Below, piece by piece: positions 7,329-14,740 of a stretch of 32,536 nt of DNA. The position numbers were made by a program, and so were the translations under genes. Each line of letters opens with the position of its first letter. Within the stretch, counting starts at the first letter, position 1. Location: NCBI GenBank assembly GCA_049323615.1, contig JBMOPD010000073.1, positions 1 to 32,536 on the forward strand, in the 5' to 3' direction. The DNA comes from JBMOPD01 sp049323615 (lineage in GTDB: Bacteria > Bacillota > Desulfotomaculia > Desulfotomaculales > Desulfocucumaceae). Below the pieces are notes generated by a model. That model saw only the letters and a program-made list of their open reading frames with translations, had not been told where the DNA came from and did not search any database.

Positions 7329-8305
7329 CCCCCTATCTGCGACATAATCCTTTTTTTATCTTGCCAGCCCCCGTGTATATGGTGACGGTCGGGTTTCTGT
7401 TTTACGGCCTGGGCGAACAGGCCGGCCAGTTCGGAATTGCCCGCCCCCCGGCGCAGAGGGGTCTTGATATCTATCTCCCGGCCGCTGTACAGGCACGGCC
7501 TGATCATTCCCTCGGCAGTCAGCCTGAGGCGGTTGCACCTGCGGCAGAAGTGGTCGCTTACCGCACTGATAAAGCCAATGGTTCCCGGCGCCCCGGGAAG
7601 CCTGTAATACCTGGCCGGCCCGTTCCCGGGGGGCCTGTGGGCGTCTTCCAGTTCCCCCAGGCCGGCCTCTATTATTTCCCTCACCTCCGGTGTCGGTACG
7701 TGCCTGTCCAGGGCCCAGGAATCGGAAGCGCCAACCGGCATCAGCTCGATGAACCTGACGTGCAGGGGGTGGTTCAGGGTCAGCCCGGCCAGGTCCCCGA
7801 TCTCGTGGTGGTTAAACCCTCTCATCACCACAGTGTTTATTTTTACCGGGTGGAGGCCCAGCTCAAGGGCGGCTTCAATCCCCTTCCAGACCTGCTTTAA
7901 GTCCCCGCTTCCGGTAATAAACCTGAACAGGCCGGGATCCAGCGTGTCCAGGCTGATATTTACCCTGCGCAGCCCGGCCCTTTTCAATTCCCCGCCCATT
8001 TCAGGCAGCAGCAGGCCATTGGTGGTAAGGGCAATATCGTCTATCCCGGGTATCGCCCCGATGGCCGCCACCAGTTCCACCAGGCCCTTGCGGACCAGGG
8101 GCTCTCCCCCGGTCAGCCTGACCTTCTTTATGCCGGCCAGGGCCGCCGCCTCCACCAGCCTGGCTATCTCCTCGTTTCTCAGGATCTGATCATGGGGAAC
8201 CAGTTTTACTCCCTCCGGCGGCATGCAGTAAACACATCTCAGGTTGCAGCGATCGGTGACCGATACCCTTAAATAATTTATTTCCCTGTGGTAGGTATCC
8301 TGCAA
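7325..8305 (-). CDS. moaA: GTP 3',8-cyclase MoaA (radical SAM)
   Basis: This 326-residue radical SAM enzyme carries out GTP 3',8-cyclisation, the first step of molybdopterin synthesis. The N-terminal SAM cluster motif is C20-x3-C24-x2-C27 (CNLRCVYC), followed by LTGGEPL. The C-terminal second [4Fe-4S] cluster Cys are C254, C257 and C271 (FCRRCNRLRLTAEG). The protein ends in Gly-Gly, a feature known to matter for MoaA catalysis. The start is TTG at 8305 with AAGGGGG 7 nt upstream. It is followed directly by moaC. Confidence 0.96.
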   Translation of the reverse strand: MQDTYHREINYLRVSVTDRCNLRCVYCMPPEGVKLVPHDQILRNEEIARLVEAAALAGIKKVRLTGGEPLVRKGLVELVAAIGAIPGIDDIALTTNGLLLPEMGGELKRAGLRRVNISLDTLDPGLFRFITGSGDLKQVWKGIEAALELGLHPVKINTVVMRGFNHHEIGDLAGLTLNHPLHVRFIELMPVGASDSWALDRHVPTPEVREIIEAGLGELEDAHRPPGNGPARYYRLPGAPGTIGFISAVSDHFCRRCNRLRLTAEGMIRPCLYSGREIDIKTPLRRGAGNSELAGLFAQAVKQKPDRHHIHGGWQDKKRIMSQIGG

Positions 8306-8400
8306 GGCCCTGCCCCCTTTCCGACACCTTAACCTCCGTTAAAAAACCAACCAATATGCTTATAATAACATAGCGGCGGCAAAAAATCTTGCCCCATAAT

Positions 8401-8745
8401 TTATGCTTGTTCATACAGCCGCCCTACCGATTTCTCCGTGCTGTCCTTCAGCTCCCGGAACGTATTCAGAAGCGTCCTGGCCTCCCCGGTCAATCTGGTT
8501 CCGCCGCCGGCCTCACCGCCCACCTTGGTGTCCACCAGCTTTATTTTCCACTTTTTTTCGGCCTCCCTTATTTTTCCCCAGGCAGCCCGGTACGACATTC
8601 CCATTTCGCTGGCGGCCCCGGCGATGGACCCCGCCCTGTCGATGGAAAATAAAAGGCTGTAAAGGCCCTCCCCGAACACCCCGCCTTCTTTTTCCAGCCA
8701 GACCTTGCAGCACGGCCTGAACCCGAAAATGCCGGCCATTTTCAA
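8401..8745 (-). CDS. ModE-like winged-helix regulator, DNA-binding domain only
   Basis: This 114-residue protein matches the N-terminal winged-helix of ModE/LysR type: SIDRAGSIAGAASEMGMSY, then RAAWGKIREAEK and the wing GGEAGGGTRLT. It lacks the C-terminal TOBE/MOP domains that bind molybdate in full ModE, so it probably senses through a partner or binds DNA constitutively. It overlaps the preceding moaD by 4 nt (ATGA type) and sits between moaD and moaA, so it likely regulates cofactor or AOR genes. The downstream gap 8306-8400 holds no gene. Confidence 0.85.
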   Translation of the reverse strand: MKMAGIFGFRPCCKVWLEKEGGVFGEGLYSLLFSIDRAGSIAGAASEMGMSYRAAWGKIREAEKKWKIKLVDTKVGGEAGGGTRLTGEARTLLNTFRELKDSTEKSVGRLYEQA

Positions 8746-8981
8746 CCCCCTCCAACGGGCGGGAAAAAAGCCACCCGGTCCCCCGGCTTAAGCAGGTCTT
8801 CTTTATTGTAATGCACTCCATTGACAAGGATGGTGGAAACCTGGTCCGCGGGAATTTTCAGCAGTTGCAGAAGATCGCCCACCGTTGAGCCCGCATCGGC
8901 TTCCACCGCCATGGGCTTGCCGAAAGAGGCCCCGGGTATCTTTTTTTCCAGTCCTCCGAATACCCTTACCTCCAGTAACAC
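8742..8981 (-). CDS. moaD: Molybdopterin synthase sulfur carrier MoaD
   Basis: Starting at GTG 8981 gives a 79-residue MoaD/ThiS protein, the usual size. It has the beta-grasp pattern VRVFGGLEKK, STVGDLLQLLKIP, ILVNGVHYN, LKPGDRVAFFPPVGGG. The C-terminal Gly-Gly needed for thiocarboxylate formation is present, unlike in the second carrier at 5280. An in-frame ATG at 9047 would add 22 residues, but that stretch is a perfect hairpin (9009-9035) and lacks a ribosome site, so I prefer the GTG with GGGGTGA just upstream. It follows AOR and overlaps the ModE-like gene. moaE is not in the window. Confidence 0.85.
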   Translation of the reverse strand: MLLEVRVFGGLEKKIPGASFGKPMAVEADAGSTVGDLLQLLKIPADQVSTILVNGVHYNKEDLLKPGDRVAFFPPVGGG

Positions 8982-9008
8982 ATCCTCACCCCGGATCGCA
9001 GGATTATT

Positions 9009-9035
9009 CCGGCGGGCGCCAATAACGCCCGCCGG
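9009..9035. terminator. Strong inverted repeat between AOR and moaD
   Basis: CCGGCGGGCG (9009-9018) and CGCCCGCCGG (9026-9035) form a perfect 10-bp GC-rich stem with a 7-nt loop. On the minus strand, the direction of transcription, no T run follows (AATAATCCTG). It may be a partial terminator or attenuator, or a 3'-end stabiliser, that lets AOR mRNA exceed the downstream cofactor genes. Confidence 0.55.
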
Positions 9036-9081
9036 AAACTTTTGCATTGTCTTATTTTATCCGGTTAACCCTGTTTAACTC

Positions 9082-10809
9082 CTAAAAGTTAAATACGCTG
9101 TCCAGGTCGCCGTCGGCCACGTCAAACACGGTATTGTGCGGCGGCAGCTTCTCCCTCAGGAAAAATTCGGGCAGGCGGTCGTCGGCGCTGGTAAAGCCGG
9201 CCTGCTTGTTGAATTCCCGCTCCACCCTGAGGATCTGCTGCCCCAGCTTGACCACGTCATCGGTGGTCAGCGCCAGGCCGTACCGGGCGTTGATCATATC
9301 CACCACGGCGGGGAGCGCCTCGGGGTTGTCAAGCACCGCAAAGGCCACAAACAGGCACAGCCCGGTGGAATCCACGGCGGCAGTGGCTATCTGCAGATTC
9401 CTGGAGAGATCCACCTGGCCCGCGGGTGAATGCGGGTCCACCTTTCCGCCCACGCTGAGGATGTTGGCGGTTACCGCATAGCCGGCGGTGTGGTCGGCCC
9501 CCATGGGCGTGGTGGCATAGGTCACCCCGTTGCCCTTGCAGGACCTGGGATCATAGGCCGGGATGCCCTGGCCCTTGACCGCCGGAACCCTGGTCACTCC
9601 GTAGGCCTTGCCGGCAATGACGGATCCGCTGCCGATCAGGCGGCCCAGGGCAGTGCCCCTGCCCACCTCTTCCAGGGCGGCTATGGCCGCTTTGCCGTCC
9701 CCGAAGGGAATTACCCCGGCCTCCATCAGCACGCCCAGGGTGCAGCCGGTTTCGATGGTGTCCAGGCCCACATCGTTGCATATGTAGTTCAGCCTGGCCA
9801 CCACGTCCAGGTCGCCAATCTCCAGGTTGGGGCCGAAGGCCCAGGCGGTCTCGTATTCAACGGGAGCGCAGACTTTGCCGTCCGGCATCGGGTACACGTT
9901 GGAGCAGCGCATCACACAGCCGGGATGGCAGGAGTGGGTGGCCTTGCCGCCGCGGGCCACAGCCACCTCGGCCAGCTTTTCGCCGGAAACCTCGTTGGCC
10001 CTGTCGAACCTGCCGGAGCTAAAATTCCTGGTGGGCAGGGTGCCGGCCTCGTTGATAATATTCATCAGCACGTTGGTGCCGTAATTGGGAAGCCCGGTGC
10101 CCGTGGTCGGGTTGTCCAGCAGGATCTGCGAGAACTTCTTGGCGGCGGCCTTGAATTTTTCGGCATCTTTCACTGGAACGTCGAAGGTGCCCGGGCTGTC
10201 CACCACTATTGCCTTCACCTGCTTGGATCCCATCACCGCTCCCAGGCCGCCCCGCCCGGCATAGCGGCTGCTGTTGCCGTCGCCGTCGTTGTTGGTCACC
10301 CCGGCGGCCAGCAGCTTCATTTCACCGGCGGGACCGATGGTGATCACGCCCACCTTGGCCCCGTACCGCTCCCGGCAGATGGCGGTCACCTCATAGGTGC
10401 CCTTGCCGGCCAGGTCATTGGCATTGAACAATTCTGCTCCGGCGGAGGTAATTTTAACGCCGTACCAGTCGTTTCCCTCCGGCATTCCCTCCAGGATTAT
10501 GGCCTTGATGCCGAGGTTGGCCAGCTTCTGGGAAGTAATGCCGCCGGCGTTGGCTTCCTTGATGCCGCCGGTCAGCGGGCTCTTGCCGCCCACCGAAAGG
10601 CGGCCGGAAGAGGGCGCGCTGGTCCCGGAGAGCAGTCCGGGGGCGATTACCAGCTTGTTGAAAGGACCGAGGGCATCGCAGGCAGCGGGCACTTCGTCAA
10701 ACACCACCTGTGAGGTCAGTGCCCTGCCGCCCAGAACAGCGTATTTTTCGGGCACATCTTCGGATTTCACTTCCCTGGTCGACATGTTCACCCGCAGAAT
10801 CTTCTGCAT
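9082..10809 (-). CDS. Aldehyde ferredoxin oxidoreductase family protein
   Basis: This 575-residue protein belongs to the tungsten/molybdenum bis-pterin AOR family, cytoplasmic enzymes that interconvert aldehydes and acids with ferredoxin. The N-terminal domain has GGRALTSQ and GTSAPSSGRLSVGGKSPLTG; YAGRGGLGAVMGSK contributes to pterin binding. Iron-sulfur cluster Cys are C294, C298 and C302 (CHPGCVMRC) with the fourth at C485 (STGLCLF). The spacing Cx3Cx3C differs from the CxxCxxxC of archaeal AOR but is found in bacterial branches of the family. The ATG at 10809 has GGGAGGTAA 7 nt upstream. It heads the series of cofactor genes, so cofactor supply is linked to its expression. Substrate is unknown; tungsten is likelier than molybdenum by family. 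Confidence 0.92.
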   Translation of the reverse strand: MQKILRVNMSTREVKSEDVPEKYAVLGGRALTSQVVFDEVPAACDALGPFNKLVIAPGLLSGTSAPSSGRLSVGGKSPLTGGIKEANAGGITSQKLANLGIKAIILEGMPEGNDWYGVKITSAGAELFNANDLAGKGTYEVTAICRERYGAKVGVITIGPAGEMKLLAAGVTNNDGDGNSSRYAGRGGLGAVMGSKQVKAIVVDSPGTFDVPVKDAEKFKAAAKKFSQILLDNPTTGTGLPNYGTNVLMNIINEAGTLPTRNFSSGRFDRANEVSGEKLAEVAVARGGKATHSCHPGCVMRCSNVYPMPDGKVCAPVEYETAWAFGPNLEIGDLDVVARLNYICNDVGLDTIETGCTLGVLMEAGVIPFGDGKAAIAALEEVGRGTALGRLIGSGSVIAGKAYGVTRVPAVKGQGIPAYDPRSCKGNGVTYATTPMGADHTAGYAVTANILSVGGKVDPHSPAGQVDLSRNLQIATAAVDSTGLCLFVAFAVLDNPEALPAVVDMINARYGLALTTDDVVKLGQQILRVEREFNKQAGFTSADDRLPEFFLREKLPPHNTVFDVADGDLDSVFNF

Positions 10810-11144
10810 TTTCAGTTACCTCCCATTCTTTTAATTTTCATACTCCATGCCAGGCTCTTGCTTGGGCATGGTCGATTACAGTTTTTGGTGATTTATTCGC
10901 CGCCGGTTTTTATTTTTCCTTTATTGCCCCCAGACGCCCCGCCCACAACAAAAGCCCCGCCGTTCCTGTATTTTTCGAAAAACCATGGTACAACCACCGG
11001 CGCCGTATAAAAAATTTTTATAACCGATTAAGAACTGCCGCCAATAAAAAATCTTGGACAAATGCAATAGAAGGATTTTGCCTTATACTGCCGAATTTTG
11101 TAAAAAGAGTCTAAAATACTTCTTCCTGATTGGGCAGGTGCTGT
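10810..11144. other. Intergenic region between divergent AOR and lipoprotein genes
   Basis: These 335 bases hold no convincing gene. They contain the AOR 5' leader with a hairpin (10845-10871), a GC-rich middle part, and an AT-rich perfect palindrome TATAAAAAATTTTTATA at 11006-11022 that could be an operator or promoter core for either direction. A rightward promoter for the gene at 11145 is not clear; TTGCCT and TAAAAA separated by 17 nt around 11080-11107 are the best pair seen. Confidence 0.5.
10845..10871 (-). promoter_or_regulatory. Hairpin in the AOR mRNA leader
   Basis: CCATGCC (10845-10851) and GGCATGG (10865-10871) form a perfect 7-bp stem with a 13-nt loop, about 20 nt upstream of the AOR ribosome site on the minus strand. 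AOR and moa leaders in Clostridia can carry molybdenum/tungsten cofactor riboswitches, and this stem could be one helix of such an element. A full riboswitch fold was not established. Confidence 0.35.
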
Positions 11145-12107
11145 ATGAACTTCAGATACCCGCTGATTGTCTGCATTCTCATCATGGCCCTTGCGCTGAC
11201 AGGCTGCGGCTTGCTCAAAAAAAATGCCCCGGCCGATAACAAAGCCGGGGACAACGCCGCCCAGGTTGCCGACAGTGACGGCAGTGCAGAAAAAACCCCA
11301 CCCGAAGCCCGGCCACTGCCACTGCCGGTAGACATAACCGATGCCACAGCCGCCCAGGAGCCCCGGCCGGTCACCGTCCTCTCTGTCCTGCCTGAACTGG
11401 TGGCCGCCGAAACAATAGAAATAAAGGGGAAAACCCGGCCGGGGAACCGGGTGTTCATTGAGGGGCAGGAAGTACCCCTTAACCCGGGAGGGGAATTCAA
11501 GTTCCCGTACAACCTCCAGGTGGGGAAAAATGAAATCAAGGTGGTTACCCTGGGCAAGGATAAGGTAGAAGACACCCGGACAATAACCATTGAAAGGCGC
11601 CCCCTGCCCCCGAAACTGACGGTAATCGGCCCCGACCGGTCCGAGGCCGAAACCATTACTATATCCGGCCAGACCGAAAAAGGATGCGTTGTTTATGTCA
11701 ACACCACCACGGTTAAACCCGACCGGGAAGGAAATTTCACTTCCGCCGTCCGGCTTAAAGAAGGAGTAAACAACATAAAAATAACCTCCACCAACAGGGA
11801 TGGAGGAACCGCCGAGGTGCAAAAAACAGTCACCTTCACGCCCGGCAATCCCAGGCTGGAAGTGATAATACCCGAAGAGACCAGGAGCAAACAGGTCACC
11901 ATAAGCGGCATCACCGACACCAACACCGTGCTGGTACTTTATGTCAACGACGTCCCGACCGATATAAACCTGCAGAACGGTGTTTTCAGCGGCACCATAA
12001 CGCTGGAGGACGGTGTCAACTCCGTAACCGTCATGGCCGTTAACAAGTGGGGCAAGAAAGCCACGGTAAGTCAAAATATTTTTTACAATGCCCCCATTAG
12101 TTATTAA
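11145..12107 (+). CDS. Lipoprotein with three Ig-like repeats
   Basis: From ATG 11145 (AGGTG 5 nt upstream) this is a 320-residue protein with a signal peptide and lipobox LTGC (Cys21). An in-frame TTG at 11130 is less likely. After a low-complexity Ala/Pro/Asp linker come three tandem beta-sandwich repeats of about 80 residues, each with the pattern E(T/Q)(I/V)TISG, then V(Y/L)(V)N, then (L)xxGxNxIx(V)xxxNxxG. This resembles Ig-like repeats of glucodextranase-B type found on Firmicute surface proteins. No catalytic domain is seen, so it is probably a surface adhesion or structural lipoprotein. The next gene starts 36 nt downstream and is likely co-transcribed. Confidence 0.8.
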   Translation: MNFRYPLIVCILIMALALTGCGLLKKNAPADNKAGDNAAQVADSDGSAEKTPPEARPLPLPVDITDATAAQEPRPVTVLSVLPELVAAETIEIKGKTRPGNRVFIEGQEVPLNPGGEFKFPYNLQVGKNEIKVVTLGKDKVEDTRTITIERRPLPPKLTVIGPDRSEAETITISGQTEKGCVVYVNTTTVKPDREGNFTSAVRLKEGVNNIKITSTNRDGGTAEVQKTVTFTPGNPRLEVIIPEETRSKQVTISGITDTNTVLVLYVNDVPTDINLQNGVFSGTITLEDGVNSVTVMAVNKWGKKATVSQNIFYNAPISY

Positions 12108-12143
12108 CACCCCTTGAAGAACCAACGGGAGGTTTCCATAAAT

Positions 12144-12638
12144 ATGAGAAAATACCTGGTTATTTTGCTTGTGCTGGCTGTCCTCCTGCCAGCGGCCGGG
12201 TGCGGCAAGAAAAACCCCGCCACCAACCAGAACGTCAAGACGCTGATCCAAAGCTTTCAGCAGTCCATGGTGACCTATTTTGACATCAAAAACCTCCAGG
12301 ACAATTCCATCTTAATGACGCAAGTAAACGACAACATGAAGAAAATAGAAGAAAGCAAGAAAAAACTTGAACAGCTCAGCGGCTATGCAGAGATAATAAC
12401 CGACGAGAAGTTAAAGGCCGAACTGGCCAATTTCATCGACCTGGGCAGGGAAAGGGAAAAGCTTGCCCTCAAGTACCTTGAAGACATCCGCCGGGATCTG
12501 GACTACAGGTACAAAAACCCCGACGCCCAGGTCAACATCAACGCTTACATAGTAAACATCCCCAAGCATCTCATGGACCTTGAATACCGTTCCGAGCAGG
12601 CCACCCAGCGCCTGGAACAACTCCTCAACAAGAAATAG
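12144..12638 (+). CDS. Hypothetical lipoprotein, helical
   Basis: From ATG 12144 this is a 164-residue protein with a signal peptide and lipobox AAGC (Cys20). GGGAGG lies 11 nt upstream, which favours this start over an in-frame ATG at 12114. The mature part is charged and mostly helical, with long heptad-like stretches (NDNMKKIEESKKKLEQLSG, and REREKLALKYLEDIRRDLDYR) suggesting a coiled coil on the outer membrane face. I do not recognise a family with a known role. It follows the Ig-repeat lipoprotein and both may act together in the envelope. Confidence 0.75.
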   Translation: MRKYLVILLVLAVLLPAAGCGKKNPATNQNVKTLIQSFQQSMVTYFDIKNLQDNSILMTQVNDNMKKIEESKKKLEQLSGYAEIITDEKLKAELANFIDLGREREKLALKYLEDIRRDLDYRYKNPDAQVNINAYIVNIPKHLMDLEYRSEQATQRLEQLLNKK

Positions 12639-12727
12639 CCCCTTCTCAGCACTAAACCTGCCAACACTTTCATATACTCCCGGAAATTTTAGCCCCACAC
12701 TGATTTGACAAACAGGGGTCGATAATA

Positions 12728-13234
12728 ATGGGAAGTGAAGAAATAAGCGTCAGCGGTACTCTGGTCTGGTACTATTACATCTGCCCCAGGGAAGTATGGC
12801 TGATCGGCCACCAAATAAGCGCGGACCAGGATGACGCCAATGTCAGCCTGGGACGATTTATCCAGGACTATTCCTACCCCCGTGAGCACAAAGAACTGCT
12901 TGTCGGGCATAGCAAAATGGATGTCTTTCACACCAGCGACAGCGGACTGGTAATCGGCGAAGTCAAAAAAAGTTCCAAGTACAGTCACAGCGCCCGTATG
13001 CAGTTGGCCTTTTACCTGAGGGAATTAAAGCAGCGCGGCATCCTGGCCAAGGGGGAGTTGCGCTTTCCAAAGGAAAAGCGGAGGGAAGAAGTCATTCTAA
13101 ATGAAAAGACTGAGCAGGAACTTGACAAGGTATCCCGCGAAATACTGCGCATTCTCTACCTGCCTAAGCCTCCGGAACCGGCCAAAACAGGTTTTTGTAA
13201 AAAATGCGCTTATGCCGAGTTTTGCTGGTCTTAG
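12728..13234 (+). CDS. cas4: CRISPR-associated exonuclease Cas4 (type I-B)
   Basis: This 168-residue RecB-like nuclease trims pre-spacers and helps select the PAM end during spacer capture with Cas1-Cas2. The four iron-sulfur Cys are C19 (YYICPRE), C157, C160 and C166 (CKKCAYAEFC). Nuclease residues are Asp65 (KMDVF) and Glu78/Lys80 (GEVKK). Its size is typical of compact I-B Cas4. It opens the rightward cas4-cas1-cas2 operon. The 89 bases before it (12639-12727) hold no gene and would be the left border of the proposed inverted cassette. AGGGG lies 8-9 nt before the ATG. Confidence 0.95.
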   Translation: MGSEEISVSGTLVWYYYICPREVWLIGHQISADQDDANVSLGRFIQDYSYPREHKELLVGHSKMDVFHTSDSGLVIGEVKKSSKYSHSARMQLAFYLRELKQRGILAKGELRFPKEKRREEVILNEKTEQELDKVSREILRILYLPKPPEPAKTGFCKKCAYAEFCWS

Positions 13235-13285
13235 GGACCCGGTTGCCCAAATGCTCCCTACACTGAACCCCGGAGATGATTCCTA

Positions 13286-14278
13286 GTGAAAAAGACGCTG
13301 TATATATTCTCCAGCGGAGAACTGTCACGAAAGGACAATACCCTGTGTTTTGAAACAGAAACAGGAAAGAGGTATATCCCGGTTGAAGATACCGGCGAGA
13401 TTATGGTATTCGGGGAAGTTGATCTGAACAAGAGACTGCTCGAATTTTTATCACAAAAAGAAATTATCCTTCACCTCTTCAATTACCACGGTTACTATAT
13501 GGGATCTTTCTACCCGCGCGAGCACTTAAATTCCGGTTACATGATTCTAAGACAGTCAGAACATTATTTGGACGAAAAAAAGCGATTGACTTTAGCCAGG
13601 GAATTCGTACACGGAGCCGCCAAAAATATCCGCCAGGTTCTGAAATACTACCACAGCCGGGACAAAGACGTAGGCTCCACTCTCAGTTCTGTGGAGAATC
13701 TGATCCCGTCCATTGCCGAGTGTGGAGACACCGCCGCGCTGATGGCGCTTGAAGGCAACATTCGCGACCATTATTACCATGCCTTTGACAAAATAGTGGG
13801 CAACCCCGACTTTACCTTTCAGGAGCGCACCAGGCGGCCGCCTAAAAACTACATGAACACCCTAATCAGTTTTGGCAATTCCATCATGTATACTATCTGC
13901 CTCAGCGAAATCTACAAAACACACCTTGACCCACGCATCGGTTACCTGCATGCCACTAACTTCCGCCGCTTCACATTAAATTTGGATATAGCGGAGATAT
14001 TCAAACCTATTATTGTGGACAGGCTTATCTTTACCCTGCTTGGGAAAAAAATGATCACCACAAACGACTTTGACCGTGAAACTGAAGGCATCATGATGAA
14101 AGAAAAGGCAAAAAAATGTTTTGTAGAGGAATTGGATGAAAAACTGAAAACCACCATCAACCACAGAGACATTGGCCGGCCGGTGTCTTACCGCAGGCTA
14201 ATACGACTTGAACTATACAAGCTGGAAAAGCACTTGATGGGAGAAAAAAATTACAGTGCTTTTTTAGCCAGATGGTAA
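13286..14278 (+). CDS. cas1: CRISPR integrase Cas1 (type I-B)
   Basis: This 330-residue protein is Cas1, the metal-dependent integrase that inserts new spacers at the leader end with Cas2. It has the N-terminal beta domain (KKTLYIFSSGELSRKDNTL) and helical C-terminal domain. The metal ligands are Glu156 (MALEGN), His222 (YLHATNFRRF) and Glu237 (LDIAEIFKP). The GTG start at 13286 has CGGAGATGA about 7 nt upstream. It lies 51 nt after cas4 and 26 nt before the proposed cas2 start. The gene is full length with no defect visible. Confidence 0.97.
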   Translation: MKKTLYIFSSGELSRKDNTLCFETETGKRYIPVEDTGEIMVFGEVDLNKRLLEFLSQKEIILHLFNYHGYYMGSFYPREHLNSGYMILRQSEHYLDEKKRLTLAREFVHGAAKNIRQVLKYYHSRDKDVGSTLSSVENLIPSIAECGDTAALMALEGNIRDHYYHAFDKIVGNPDFTFQERTRRPPKNYMNTLISFGNSIMYTICLSEIYKTHLDPRIGYLHATNFRRFTLNLDIAEIFKPIIVDRLIFTLLGKKMITTNDFDRETEGIMMKEKAKKCFVEELDEKLKTTINHRDIGRPVSYRRLIRLELYKLEKHLMGEKNYSAFLARW

Positions 14279-14304
14279 AATAATGAATCAGGTGGTGCGT
14301 CAAT

Positions 14305-14568
14305 CTGTTTATTATTTTAGTTTACGACGTTAATCAAAAGCGGGTGGCAAAAGTCCTGAAAAAATGCCGCCAGTACCTCAACTGGGTACAGAATTCAGTT
14401 TTCGAGGGAGAAATATCGGAAGCCAACCTAAAAAAATTGAAGATGGAACTTAAGAGAATAATAGAAGAAGACGAAGATTCAATAATTTACTATAGCTTAC
14501 GTACAACCAGATACTCTTCCAGAGAAATAATAGGCTTGAAAAAGGGTGGAAATGAAAATATAATTTGA
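14305..14568 (+). CDS. cas2: CRISPR-associated Cas2, apparent CTG start
   Basis: Cas2 is the small ferredoxin-fold partner of Cas1. From CTG 14305 the reading frame gives 87 residues starting (M)FIILVYDVNQKRVAKVLK, matching the canonical Cas2 N-terminus with the conserved Asp of VYDVN. The rest is CRQYLNWVQNSVFEGEIS, then RIIEEDEDSIIYYSLR and a C-terminal strand, normal for I-B. AGGTGGT lies 8 nt before the CTG. No ATG, GTG or TTG exists in frame between the upstream stop (14284) and a GTG at 14344. Starting there would delete the first beta strand and the conserved Asp. The gene is therefore either initiated at CTG or has lost its ATG by mutation. Confidence 0.85.
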   Translation: MFIILVYDVNQKRVAKVLKKCRQYLNWVQNSVFEGEISEANLKKLKMELKRIIEEDEDSIIYYSLRTTRYSSREIIGLKKGGNENII

Positions 14569-14740
14569 AAAAGACAGCCACAATCTTGTCGTCGACTTCC
14601 GATAAAGTAAAAAAACCGGGAGATGGACGACAATCCATAACTCTAAAAAATATATATACAAGAAGCTTCCTGTTAAATAGCCTTCCCAAAACCCCAACAT
14701 CCCAAATCAAGAAAGCTTTTATTTATGCGCTACGCGACGG
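14569..14740 (+). promoter_or_regulatory. CRISPR leader
   Basis: These 172 AT-rich bases between the cas2 stop and the first repeat are the leader, which should carry the array promoter and the site where new spacers enter. An inverted repeat TTGTCGTC (14586-14593) / GACGACAA (14626-14633), extendable with TTCC/GGGA, could form a hairpin. A run AAAAAATATATATACA near 14645-14660 could serve as the -10 region. A short open frame here (14565-14759) runs into the repeat and is not a gene. Confidence 0.8.

Noticed and set aside
8306..8400. Possible cofactor riboswitch just before moaA
   Set aside because: The gap is under 100 nt, no strong paired helices were seen, and moaA is likely transcribed from upstream genes.
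9430..10713. Long plus-strand open frame (427 aa) antisense to AOR
   Set aside because: It lies wholly within the well-supported AOR gene. Its composition (Gly/His/Ala rich, no domain) is typical of a shadow frame in GC-rich DNA.
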